Shown piece after piece: positions 9,201 through 17,238 of a stretch of 64,000 bases of DNA; within the stretch, counting starts at the first letter, position 1, and each line of letters opens with the position of its first letter. The notes below the pieces were generated by a model that worked only from the letters and a program-made list of their open reading frames with translations, was not told the origin of the DNA and made no database searches. The position numbers and the translations under genes were made by a program. The stretch comes from Sphingomonas_Q fennica_A (GTDB lineage: Bacteria; Pseudomonadota; Alphaproteobacteria; Sphingomonadales; Sphingomonadaceae), in NCBI GenBank assembly GCA_036946415.1, contig JAQIJD010000008.1:71201-135200 (forward strand), read 5' to 3'.

Positions 9201-10390
9201 CGGACGTGGGCGGGACGCTGGCCGATCCGGCGATCCGCGGCCTGCTGCGCACCGAAGCCGCCCGGCTGGAAAGCGCGGTGACTGGCACGGTCGTCACCAA
9301 CATCGCCGCCGCGGGCCGCTTCACCGGATCGACGCTGGTGCTGGACCGGATAGCGGGCGCTACGCCCGAAGGCGGCAAGGTCAGCGGGCGCGGGCAGTTC
9401 GGCTTTTCGGGCGCGCGCGGCTTCACCATGGATCTGGCCCTGGAGGCGGACCAGGCGCAACTCCTCAACCGCGACGACATCGGCGCGACCGTGACCGGCC
9501 CGCTGACGCTGACGCTGGGACCGGGCGGCGGTACGATCGGCGGCGACGTGCTGCTCGATCGCAGCCGCTTCCGCCTCGGCAGCGCGGCGGCGGCGGAGAT
9601 CCCGCGCCTGCCCGTCACCGAGATCAACCGCCCGGCCGACGAGGCGGAGGACGAGGCGCCCGCCGTGCCGTGGAAGCTGGCGCTGAAGGCGCGCGCGCCC
9701 AACCGGCTGATGGTGCGCGGCCTCGGCCTCGACAGCGAATGGCGGGCGGACCTGACGATCGGCGGCGATGTCGAGAACCCCGCGATCGGCGGGCGGGCGG
9801 TGCTGATGCGCGGCGGCTACCAGTTCGCCGGGCGGCGGTTCGATCTCGATCGCGGCACGATCCGCTTCACCGGCGCGGCGCCGGCCGACCCGATCCTCGA
9901 CATCGTGGCGCGCGCCGGCATCCAGGGTCTGACCGCGACGATCCACGTCACCGGCACCGGCCAGCGCCCCGACATCGCGTTCGAGAGCATACCGGCGCTG
10001 CCCGAGGACGAACTGCTGTCGCGCCTGCTGTTCGGCACCTCGATCACCAATCTGTCGGCGCCCGAGGCGGTGCAGCTGGCCGCCGCGGTCGCGTCCCTGC
10101 GCGACGGCGGGGGCGGGGGGCTGGGGCTGGACCCGATCAACGCCATCCGCCGCGCGACTGGCCTCGATCGCCTGCGCATCCTGCCCGCCGACGCGACGAC
10201 GGGGCAGGGCACGTCGGTGGCGGCGGGCAAATATATCGGGCGGCGGACCTATGTGGAGCTGATCACCGACGGCGCCGGCTATTCGGCGACGCGGGTCGAG
10301 TTCCAGATCACGCGCTGGCTGTCGGTCCTGTCGACGATCTCAACGATCGGGCGGCAGAGCGCCAACGTGCGGGTGTCGCGGGATTATTGA
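6256..10390 (+). CDS. tamB: TamB-like translocation/assembly module protein, one frame change
   Basis: A very large AsmA/TamB-family protein, about 1,377 residues when corrected. An N-terminal membrane anchor (GLALAAIVLLVLAALLAI) leads into a long repetitive beta-rich periplasmic stretch and the DUF490 TamB C-terminal domain (GGYQFAGRRFDLDRGTIRF, LFGTSITNLS, ending NVRVSRDY). TamB-type proteins bridge inner and outer membrane and carry lipids or support outer-membrane assembly together with TamA. One extra base between about 7893 and 7907 (residue about 546) switches the frame; dropping it restores a seamless protein (DGTFRFTGRG follows). Starts within the tamA stop. Confidence 0.88.
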
Positions 10391-10731
10391 GGGCGGTTCG
10401 GTTCACGCGGAGGCGCGGAGACGCGGAGGGGGATCGCCTTGCCGCGCTGTCGGCGTTCATGACGTGCGACGCATATGGGGCGCCGACGCGCTCGAGGCAC
10501 CTCCGCGTCCTCCGCGCCTCCGCGTGAAATCAAATCTACGGCCGTCAGTATCGTCGACGACGTCCGCAGACGTGCGGGTGCCGCGGGATTGGCAAGAGCA
10601 GTTTGGTTCACGCGGAGGCGCGGAGACGCGGAGGGGGATCGCCTTGCCGCGCCGCCTGTGTTCATACCTTGCTGCTTCTATAGAGCGCTGACGCGCTCGA
10701 TACCTCTCCGCGCCTCCGCGGGGATCAGATT
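10365..10731. repeat. tandemly duplicated GC-rich inverted repeat, family C
   Basis: This fills the otherwise gene-free stretch 10391-10724. Two copies lie 205 bases apart: 10400-10447 and 10605-10652 are the same 48 bases, and identity resumes upstream (10365-10385 against 10570-10590, one mismatch), so the duplicated unit includes the last codons of tamB. Each copy has a left arm of CGCGGAGRCGCGGAG type and a distal right arm (about 10500-10524 and 10703-10720), so each can form a long hairpin. The right arm of the second copy ends at the stop codon of the M23 gene. A relative is at 38953-39038. Confidence 0.85.
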
Positions 10732-12002
10732 TGCCCGGCTCGCGCCACGTCGATCCGGTCGCGTTCGCGGCCGAAGTCGATCAGGGCCTTGCCGGACAGA
10801 ATGGTCTGGCCGGTCGCCTCGATCGTGGCGGGATCGACCGGCTGGCCGCCGACATGGACTTCGTAATGGAGGTGGGGGCCGGTCGAGCGGCCGGTGGTGC
10901 CGACCTCGCCGATCTCCTGCCCCTGCGCCACGCGCGCGCCGTGGCCGGCGATGCCGGGCATGAAGCGGTTGAGGTGCATGTAGACCGTCTCCATGCCATT
11001 GTCGTGGCGGAGGCGGATCCAGTTGCCGGCACTGTCGGACGGGACCGCGCTTTCGATCACGCCATTGCCCGAGGCGTAGACGGGCGTGCCGATCGCGGCG
11101 GCGAAATCGACGCCGCGGTGGAGCTTCTGGAAGCCCAGCACCGGGTGCGTGCGCATCCCGAAGGTGGAGGAGACGCGCGCGCCATCGACCGGCGTGCGCA
11201 TCAGCGCGCTGACGACGCTGCGCCCGCTCGAATCGAACCAGCCCGGTTCGGCGCCGGGGGGCGTGTAGCGATAGACGGCGGCGCTCTTCCCCGCGGTCGT
11301 CATCGCCGCATAGAGGAGGCGCGGGGGGCCGATCGCCTGCCCGGCATTGTCGACCTTCTGCTCGAACGCCGCCTCGAAGGCGTCGCCGCGGTGGACGTCG
11401 CGCTGGAAATCGAAATCGAAGGCGAGCGCCTTGGCGAATTCGGGGATCAGGCTGTCGTTGATGCCGACCGCGACCGCGGAGGAATAGAAGCTCTCGGCAT
11501 CCATCAGCCCGCGGCGGACGAGGACGTTCGTCGCCAGATCGGCCGCCACCCGCCGCCCGGCGAAGCCCTGCCCGCGCGCGGTGACGGCCATGCCCGATCC
11601 ATCCGCGTTGGAAAGTTCCAGGCGGAGGAGGTGCGGCTTCGGATCGGCGGACAGGGTGAGGGCGGCGCGCACCTCGCCGGCGGGGGCGAGGCCGGGCCGG
11701 GCGGCGGCGACGGCGGCATGCGCCTCGGCGGCGGCGACGCCGCTGGCGATCAGCGCCTCGCCGAGCGACGCCGCATCGGGCAGCACCATCGTGCGGACGA
11801 CATGCGCCGGGCCGGGCGCCTCGGCCACCAGTGCCTGTTCGGCGCGGCGCATCGTCCAGGCCGAGATCGCGCCTGCCGCCAGCACCGCCGCCGAGGCGGC
11901 GAGCGCGATCGCCATGCGCGGCCGCCGGGCACCGCGGCGCGGCGCCGGCTCCACCCAGGTCAGCGGATCGAACGACAGGCCCTGCCAGATGTCCGTCGCC
12001 AT
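10725..12002 (-). CDS. LytM-domain M23 family metallopeptidase (envelope)
   Basis: A 425-residue membrane-anchored protein: cytoplasmic N-terminus, one membrane segment (MAIALAASAAVLAAGAI, about residues 30-46), a long periplasmic region resembling an OapA/LysM-like fold, and a C-terminal M23 LytM domain. Zinc-site motifs are intact: HRGVDFAAAIGTPVYA (H...D) and HLHYEVH (HxH), so it may be an active peptidoglycan endopeptidase rather than a degenerate activator. The ATG at 12002 follows a GGGGG-type site; an in-frame ATG at 12065 would add 21 residues. Its stop lies inside the end of a repeat. It is divergent from the kinase gene. Confidence 0.88.
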   Translation of the reverse strand: MATDIWQGLSFDPLTWVEPAPRRGARRPRMAIALAASAAVLAAGAISAWTMRRAEQALVAEAPGPAHVVRTMVLPDAASLGEALIASGVAAAEAHAAVAAARPGLAPAGEVRAALTLSADPKPHLLRLELSNADGSGMAVTARGQGFAGRRVAADLATNVLVRRGLMDAESFYSSAVAVGINDSLIPEFAKALAFDFDFQRDVHRGDAFEAAFEQKVDNAGQAIGPPRLLYAAMTTAGKSAAVYRYTPPGAEPGWFDSSGRSVVSALMRTPVDGARVSSTFGMRTHPVLGFQKLHRGVDFAAAIGTPVYASGNGVIESAVPSDSAGNWIRLRHDNGMETVYMHLNRFMPGIAGHGARVAQGQEIGEVGTTGRSTGPHLHYEVHVGGQPVDPATIEATGQTILSGKALIDFGRERDRIDVARAGQI

Positions 12003-12133
12003 CGCCCCCAGTCCCTCCCCCGATCGCCGATCGATAGCCCGGATATGGCCGGATCGGAAGCGCATCGCTTGCGGCGGCGGCGGGGAGGGAGCTAAGAGGA
12101 GCGGGGCCGGCCGTGCCGCCGGGGGGAGCGCCA

Positions 12134-14074
12134 GTGGCCGATCAGGACAATTCGCCCGACGACGAGGATCGCACCGTCTTCATGCCGGGCGGCACTGGCG
12201 CGCCGCCCGCCGGATCGCCCCCTTCCGCCCCGCCTTCCTCGCCGCCGCCCCCGGCCGCGCCGCCGCCGTTCGGCAGCGCGACCGCCTTTCCCGCCGCAGT
12301 GCCGGTGCGTGCGGACGGGATCAAGGTTGGCGACGTGCTCAACCACATCTTCGAGGTGCGGCGCTTCATCGCCCGCGGCGGCATGGGCGAGGTGTTCGAG
12401 GGCATCAACGTGACGAGCGACGAGCGCGTCGCGATCAAGGTGATGCTGCCGGCGCTCGCCGCTGATCCCAACATCCAGGCGATGTTCCGCAAGGAAGCGC
12501 GCACGCTGACGCGGCTCAACAGCCCGGCGCTGGTGCAATATCGCGTGCTGGCGCAGGAGCCGCAGCTCGGCGTCTTCTACATCGTCACCGAATATATCGA
12601 CGGGCAGAACCTCTGCGACCTGCTGGGCACGCTGAAGCCCGATGCGGACGAGCTGATCGCGCTGACCCGCCGGCTGGCGACGGGCCTCCACGCCGCCCAC
12701 GCGCTGGGCGCGATCCACCGCGACATCTCGCCCGACAACGTGCTCTTGGAAGGCGGGCGGCTGGCGGGCGCCAAGATCATCGATTTCGGCATCGCCAAGG
12801 ATACCGATCCCGGCTCCAAGACGATCGTCGGCGACGGTTTCGCCGGCAAGCTCGGCTATGTCGCGCCCGAGCAGCTGGGCGATTTCGATCGGCAGATCGG
12901 GCCGTGGACCGACGTCTACAGCCTCGGCCTCGTCATCCTGGCGGTGGCGACGGGGCGGAACCCGGACATCGGCGGCAGCTTCGTCGAGGCGATCGAGAAG
13001 CGCCGCAAGGGGCCGGACCTGTCGGGCGTGCCCGATCGTATCCGCCCGATCCTCGAACGGATGCTGGCGCCCGATCCGGCGCGGCGCGTGCGATCGATGG
13101 ACGAACTGCTCGACCTGCTGCGGGAGGAAGCGCCGCGCCGGGCGGCGGCGCCCGCGCCGTCGCCGCCGGCGAAGGGTCCGCCGCCACCGGCAGCGGCCCC
13201 CGCACCGAAGCCGGCCAAGGGCGGTTCGGGCAAGATCGTCGCCGGCGCGGTGGCGGGCGGCGTGGCGCTACTGGGCGTGGCCGGCTTCATCGCCTTTGGC
13301 GGCGGCCCGTCCACGCCCGAGCCGGCCGCCCCGCCCGCATCCGCCGCCGCCGATCCGGCCGGGCAGGCGCGCGTCGCGATCGGCCGGGCGCTGCCGGGCA
13401 TCGGCTGCACCTGGCTCGACCTCAGCGACGCCACCGCCGGCCCCGGCGGGGTGACGGCGCGGCTGGCGGGCGTCGCGGGGCGGCCGGCGGAGGCGCAGGC
13501 CGCGGTGGCGCGCGCTGCGCAGGCGGCAGGCGTGCCGCTGGCGGCGGCGGACTTTTCGGACGTGGCGCCGATCAGCGCCTCCGAATGCCAGTCGATCGAT
13601 GCCTTCCGCGCGATCCGCAGCGACGGCCCGCCGCGCCTCTCCGTTCCCCAGCGCAAGTTCGAGATGGGGCGCCTGCCCGCCGACAGCCCCAAGGCGGGAC
13701 AGATCGGTGCGCGGGTGATCGTCAGCCTCGATACCGGCGGGGCGGGGGATTTCGCGCTCTACGGGATCGAACCTTCGGGCGAGGTCTCGTCCGTCATCCC
13801 CGATCGCGCGGCGATGCAGGCGTTGCTGGTGCCGGGATCGCCCGTGGCCGACCTGGGCGGGGGGCGCTACCGCTTGCAGGTCGATGCCGATCACGACGGC
13901 TGGTCGGGCTTCGTGCTGCTGACCGGGCGCGGCGGCTTCGCGGACGACCTGGTCGTCAGCAAGCCCGGCGCCCGCCCCGCCGGCTGGGCCGACCGCTTCG
14001 CCGCCGCCGCCCGCGCCAACGGCTGGAAGGCCGAGATGGTGTGGTTCAAGATGATCGACGAAGTGCCGAACTAG
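12134..14074 (+). CDS. membrane Ser/Thr protein kinase with C-terminal DUF4384-like domain
   Basis: A 646-residue Hanks-type kinase. A disordered Pro-rich N-terminus precedes the kinase domain (about residues 65-330) with a Gly loop (ARGGMGEVFEG), VAIKVM, catalytic loop HRDISPDN, DFGIA and APEQ. The usual Lys after HRD is Ser, a form known from type VI secretion PpkA kinases. One membrane helix follows (IVAGAVAGGVALLGVAGFI, about residue 367), then a periplasmic region whose end resembles DUF4384 (FALYGIEPSGEVSSVIPD). I chose the GTG at 12134, which has GGGGGAG ahead; GTG at 12113 is the alternative. With the FHA protein encoded convergently it forms a phospho-signalling pair. Confidence 0.88.
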   Translation: MADQDNSPDDEDRTVFMPGGTGAPPAGSPPSAPPSSPPPPAAPPPFGSATAFPAAVPVRADGIKVGDVLNHIFEVRRFIARGGMGEVFEGINVTSDERVAIKVMLPALAADPNIQAMFRKEARTLTRLNSPALVQYRVLAQEPQLGVFYIVTEYIDGQNLCDLLGTLKPDADELIALTRRLATGLHAAHALGAIHRDISPDNVLLEGGRLAGAKIIDFGIAKDTDPGSKTIVGDGFAGKLGYVAPEQLGDFDRQIGPWTDVYSLGLVILAVATGRNPDIGGSFVEAIEKRRKGPDLSGVPDRIRPILERMLAPDPARRVRSMDELLDLLREEAPRRAAAPAPSPPAKGPPPPAAAPAPKPAKGGSGKIVAGAVAGGVALLGVAGFIAFGGGPSTPEPAAPPASAAADPAGQARVAIGRALPGIGCTWLDLSDATAGPGGVTARLAGVAGRPAEAQAAVARAAQAAGVPLAAADFSDVAPISASECQSIDAFRAIRSDGPPRLSVPQRKFEMGRLPADSPKAGQIGARVIVSLDTGGAGDFALYGIEPSGEVSSVIPDRAAMQALLVPGSPVADLGGGRYRLQVDADHDGWSGFVLLTGRGGFADDLVVSKPGARPAGWADRFAAAARANGWKAEMVWFKMIDEVPN

Positions 14075-14086
14075 GGCGGAGCGGGC

Positions 14087-14192
14087 CTCCCCTCCCTGAA
14101 AGGGAGGGGCTGGGGGTGGGTTCGCTGCGAGGCTCGGTTCCGCCCGTCAACGGGCGAACCCACCCCCGTCCCCTCCCTTTCAGGAAGGGGAG
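14087..14192. repeat. intergenic inverted repeat, family D
   Basis: Two 38-base arms (14087-14124 and 14155-14192) are complementary at 35 positions, and each arm is itself a hairpin (CCCTCC...GGAGGG type). The element sits between the convergent kinase and FHA genes, where it could end transcription from both sides. A second copy with the same architecture is at 30461-30565, between secA and the L,D-transpeptidase. Confidence 0.85.
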
Positions 14193-14277
14193 AGATTCTG
14201 GCGATCTGCGGGAGGCGGATCGGCTGGGCGCGGGGCTTGTCGGCCGTGTTGCCGCGTGACCACCCAACCGGAAGCGA

Positions 14278-14964
14278 TCAGGCGTCTGCCGACAATTGCT
14301 CGTAGCTGGTGCGGAAGGCGCGGGCGAACGTCTTCGGAAAGTCGTCCGCCAGCCCTGCGCGTTCGGGGGCGAGCGTGGCGATCGTCTCGCGCAGCGCCGC
14401 CTGCATCGCCTTGAGCGCCGCGGCATTGTGGCGATCGATCGCGTCGATCGCGGCCTGCACCGCATCGGCGGCTGCGGGCGCGGGGAGGGCGGCTAGGGCG
14501 GCCGCCGCCGCTTTGGGGTCTGCTGCGGCGAAGGGGTTGGCGGCAATCCGCTGGGAGGGCCTGGCGCCAAGTTCGGCGACCTGCCGGGTGCGGACGGCGA
14601 GAAGCCGGTGGACGCCGGCAACTAGCGCTGCGGTCGGCGTCGCGCTCGCGGCGGCGGCGGGGGCGGCAGCAGCCTCCGAGACGGCGATGTCGTAGCCGCC
14701 GATCCGGATCACGTCCCCGGCGACGAGGGGGCGGGGGGCGCGCACCGCCTCCCCGTTGACGCTGGTGCCGTTGGTGCTGGTGTCGGCGATCATCCAGCGG
14801 CCGGCGATGTTGCGGATCGCGGCGTGGCGCGAGGAGACCTGCTGCGTCGGATCGGGCAGCACCATATCCGCCTCGGCGGCGCGGCCGATCACGATGTCGC
14901 GCCCTTCGGCGAGGCGGACGGGCGGCGCGCGATCGCTGCCGACGAGCGAGAGGAGGAGCGACAT
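14278..14964 (-). CDS. FHA-domain protein, TagH-like
   Basis: A 228-residue cytoplasmic protein. Residues 1-100 form a forkhead-associated domain that reads phosphothreonine: IGRAAEADMVLPD, SSRHAAI and NGTSVNGEAV carry the conserved Gly-Arg, Ser-x-x-His and Asn residues. After an Ala/Pro linker the C-terminal half (ANPFAAADP, IDRHNAAALKAMQAALRETI) resembles the C-terminal domain of TagH/ImpI, the FHA component of type VI secretion regulation; this is recalled similarity, not a search. It starts at 14964, preceded by an AGGAGGAG site. Convergent with the PpkA-like kinase and divergent from the OmpA gene. A plausible reader of that kinase's autophosphorylation. Confidence 0.82.
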   Translation of the reverse strand: MSLLLSLVGSDRAPPVRLAEGRDIVIGRAAEADMVLPDPTQQVSSRHAAIRNIAGRWMIADTSTNGTSVNGEAVRAPRPLVAGDVIRIGGYDIAVSEAAAAPAAAASATPTAALVAGVHRLLAVRTRQVAELGARPSQRIAANPFAAADPKAAAAALAALPAPAAADAVQAAIDAIDRHNAAALKAMQAALRETIATLAPERAGLADDFPKTFARAFRTSYEQLSADA

Positions 14965-15057
14965 GTCGGCCTTTCGTGTAGCGGCCCACGCCGCTCCGGC
15001 CAAGCGGCGAGGGGTGCATTGTGCGCGGCGGGGCGAGCGCGTAGCCTGCCGCTAAAT

Positions 15058-15084
15058 CCGGCCGATTCGATCCGTATCGGCCGG
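15058..15084. promoter_or_regulatory. 9-bp inverted repeat ahead of the OmpA-like gene
   Basis: CCGGCCGAT at 15058-15066 and ATCGGCCGG at 15076-15084 are perfect inverted copies with a nine-base spacer. The element lies between the divergent FHA and OmpA genes, 17 bases ahead of the OmpA start, so it could be an operator for either or both genes or a leader hairpin. No regulator can be named. Confidence 0.45.
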
Positions 15085-15101
15085 CGACGAGGATTGGGGG
15101 C

Positions 15102-15749
15102 ATGGGGATGCGCAAGGGATTGATCCTGCTGGCGGCGGCGGGGGCCGGAAGCTTCGGGGCGGCGGCGATGGCGGGCGCCCAGCCCGCGCGCACCAGCCCC
15201 GATCAGATCGTCTGCGCGATGACCGGCAGCTGTTCGGATCAGGCGATGTCGACCGATCGCCAGCTGACGGTGGGCGAGGAACGCTCGTTCAGCCTCGTCA
15301 AGCCGACGACCGCGGCCCCCGCCGCACCCGCCGCGCGATCGGCGGCCCCGGTGCGCGAGCGCGCCGTCTCGCGCACCGCCACGCTCCGCCAGCCGCCGCC
15401 GCGCCCCGCCTCGGGCCGGCTGGAGATGCTCGTCAACTTCGGGCTGGGATCGGCCGATCTGACCGAATCGAGCAAGGCCGAGGTGAAGTCGTTCGCCACG
15501 GCGATGACCTCGCCCGCGCTCGCCGGCATGCGCTTCGACGTGGAGGGGCATACCGACTCGCAGGGGTCGCGCGCGTACAATCTCGATCTTTCGCGCCGCC
15601 GCGCGCAGACGGTGGTCGATTATCTCGTCTCGCTAGGGATCGATCGCAGCCGCTTGCAGGCGGAAGGCTTCGGCTTCGATCGGCCGCGCGCGGGGCTTGC
15701 CGCCAGCGCCCCCGGCAACCGCCGCGTCGAATTCGTGAAGGCGAGCTGA
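15102..15749 (+). CDS. OmpA-family peptidoglycan-associated protein
   Basis: A 215-residue exported protein: signal peptide (LILLAAAGAGSFGAAAMAGA), a Pro/Ala-rich linker, and a C-terminal OmpA domain that binds diaminopimelate in peptidoglycan (VNFGLGSADLTESS, EGHTDSQGSRAYN, LSRRRAQTVVDYL, EGFG). There is no OmpA beta-barrel and no obvious lipobox, so it is a soluble periplasmic or loosely anchored member. Two Cys in the mature N-terminal part (CAMTGSC) could form a disulfide. ATGs at 15102 and 15108 are both possible. A 9-bp inverted repeat precedes it and a methyltransferase follows 23 bases later on the same strand. Confidence 0.88.
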   Translation: MGMRKGLILLAAAGAGSFGAAAMAGAQPARTSPDQIVCAMTGSCSDQAMSTDRQLTVGEERSFSLVKPTTAAPAAPAARSAAPVRERAVSRTATLRQPPPRPASGRLEMLVNFGLGSADLTESSKAEVKSFATAMTSPALAGMRFDVEGHTDSQGSRAYNLDLSRRRAQTVVDYLVSLGIDRSRLQAEGFGFDRPRAGLAASAPGNRRVEFVKAS

Positions 15750-15772
15750 GCGGCCGTCCGCCGGAGCGCGGC

Positions 15773-17191
15773 GTGACCGATCGGGAGGCGTCGGCGCGGG
15801 CGGCCGCGGCCTATGACGCGACCGCCTATCCGCCGGGCGTCTTCCAGCAGACCCACCCCGGCCGCTTGGCGGCGATCGCGCGGCTGCACGGCCTGAGCCC
15901 GCCGCCGATCGAGACGGCGCGGGTGCTGGAACTGGGCGGCGGCGACGGGCTGAACCTCGCCGCACTGGCCGCGGCCTATCCGCAGATGCGATGCCTCAGC
16001 CTCGATATCGCGCCGCAGCCGGTGCTGGCGGGGCGCGCGCTGGCGGCGATGGCGGGGCTGGACAATATCCGCATCGACGTCGCCGACGTGCTGGATACGG
16101 CGACCACGCTCGAGGGACCGTTCGATTATGTGATCGCGCACGGCCTCTATGCCTGGGTGCCGGACGATGCGCGCGCGGCGACGATGGCGACGATCGCGCG
16201 CGTGCTGGCGCCCGACGGCGTCGCCTTCCTCTCCTACAACGCGCGGCCCGGCGGGCAGATACGCGCGATCCTGCGCGACATGGCGCTGTTCGCCGCGCGC
16301 GACGCGGCCGGGCCGGCCGAGCGGCTGGCACTGGGGCGGGCGGCGCTGCTGCGCTTCGCCGACGAGGAGGGCGAGCAGACGGCGCTGGCCGCGGGCATGC
16401 GCCAGCAGGCGCGGCTGATCGCCGAGCGGCCGGATGCGGTGCTGACGCATGACGAATTGAGCGGCCATTATCATCCGCAATCGCTGACCGAGGTAAGCGA
16501 TGCGGCGGCGGCGGTGGGCCTCGCCTATCTGAACGATGCCGAATTCCGCATCATGGAAGCGCTGCCCGGCACGGCATTGCCGCAGGCCGAGATGGTGGCC
16601 GAGCTGCAAGCGCTCGATCACCGGCATCTCGCCTTCTTCCGCAGCAGCCTGCTGGTGCGCGCCGATCGCGCGATCGGGCGGCGGCTGGACGTGGGTGGCG
16701 TCGCCGGCCTGTGGCTGGAAAGCCGGGCGGTGCGCCAGGGGGACGGGCGCAGCTTCCGCGTCGATGCGATCGCGTTCGAGATCGGCGACGACCGGATGTG
16801 CGAACTGATGGCGGCGGCGCAGGCGGTGTGGCCGGTGCGCGTGCCGCTGGCGCCGCTCAAGGGCGAGGCGGACCGGTTGGAGGCGTTCGTGCGGCTGCTC
16901 GACGCGCGCGTCATCCGCCTCCACGCCGGGCAGTTGCCGGTCGAGCCGCTGTCCGACCGGCCGCGCACGACCGGGCTTGTCCGCGCCCAGATCGCGCGCG
17001 GCGATCGTGACGTGGCGCGGCTCGACCAGTCGCTGACACGGATCGAGCCGTGGGCGGCGGGCCTGCTGCCGCTGCTCGACGGCACGCGCGACCGGCCGGC
17101 GATCGACCGGGCGTGGACGGCGGGGCGGGACGGCCGCGATCTCGCCACCGCGCTGGAGATGCTGCGGACGGCCGCCCTCCTCATTTCCTGA
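15773..17191 (+). CDS. class I SAM-dependent methyltransferase, PKMT-like
   Basis: A 472-residue cytosolic protein beginning with GTG. The N-terminal Rossmann fold has the SAM site VLELGGGDGLNLAAL (motif I), an acidic residue in LDIA, and DYVIAHGLYAWVPDD. The remainder (HDELSGHYHPQS, then a C-terminal helical region) matches the MethyTransf_Reg/PKMT arrangement known from rickettsial protein-lysine methyltransferases that modify the outer-membrane protein OmpB. Substrate here is inference; the OmpA-like gene 23 bases upstream makes an envelope protein an attractive possibility, but small-molecule methylation cannot be excluded. Confidence 0.78.
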   Translation: MTDREASARAAAAYDATAYPPGVFQQTHPGRLAAIARLHGLSPPPIETARVLELGGGDGLNLAALAAAYPQMRCLSLDIAPQPVLAGRALAAMAGLDNIRIDVADVLDTATTLEGPFDYVIAHGLYAWVPDDARAATMATIARVLAPDGVAFLSYNARPGGQIRAILRDMALFAARDAAGPAERLALGRAALLRFADEEGEQTALAAGMRQQARLIAERPDAVLTHDELSGHYHPQSLTEVSDAAAAVGLAYLNDAEFRIMEALPGTALPQAEMVAELQALDHRHLAFFRSSLLVRADRAIGRRLDVGGVAGLWLESRAVRQGDGRSFRVDAIAFEIGDDRMCELMAAAQAVWPVRVPLAPLKGEADRLEAFVRLLDARVIRLHAGQLPVEPLSDRPRTTGLVRAQIARGDRDVARLDQSLTRIEPWAAGLLPLLDGTRDRPAIDRAWTAGRDGRDLATALEMLRTAALLIS

Positions 17192-17238
17192 TCGATGCTT
17201 GACGCCACGGCCCCGCACCCTAATGAGCGCGGCCGATC

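Noticed and set aside
10365..10731. Possible CRISPR array from regularly recurring GC-rich repeats
   Set aside because: Only two copies, long and self-complementary, without short unique spacers or cas genes.
14250..15193. Alternative minus-strand frame over the FHA gene with Arg-rich sequence
   Set aside because: Shadow of the FHA gene in another frame; the FHA domain motifs are only in the chosen frame.
10725..15749. Type VI secretion system
   Set aside because: Kinase and FHA proteins look related to T6SS regulators, but no sheath, tube, spike or baseplate gene is visible, so no T6SS is claimed.
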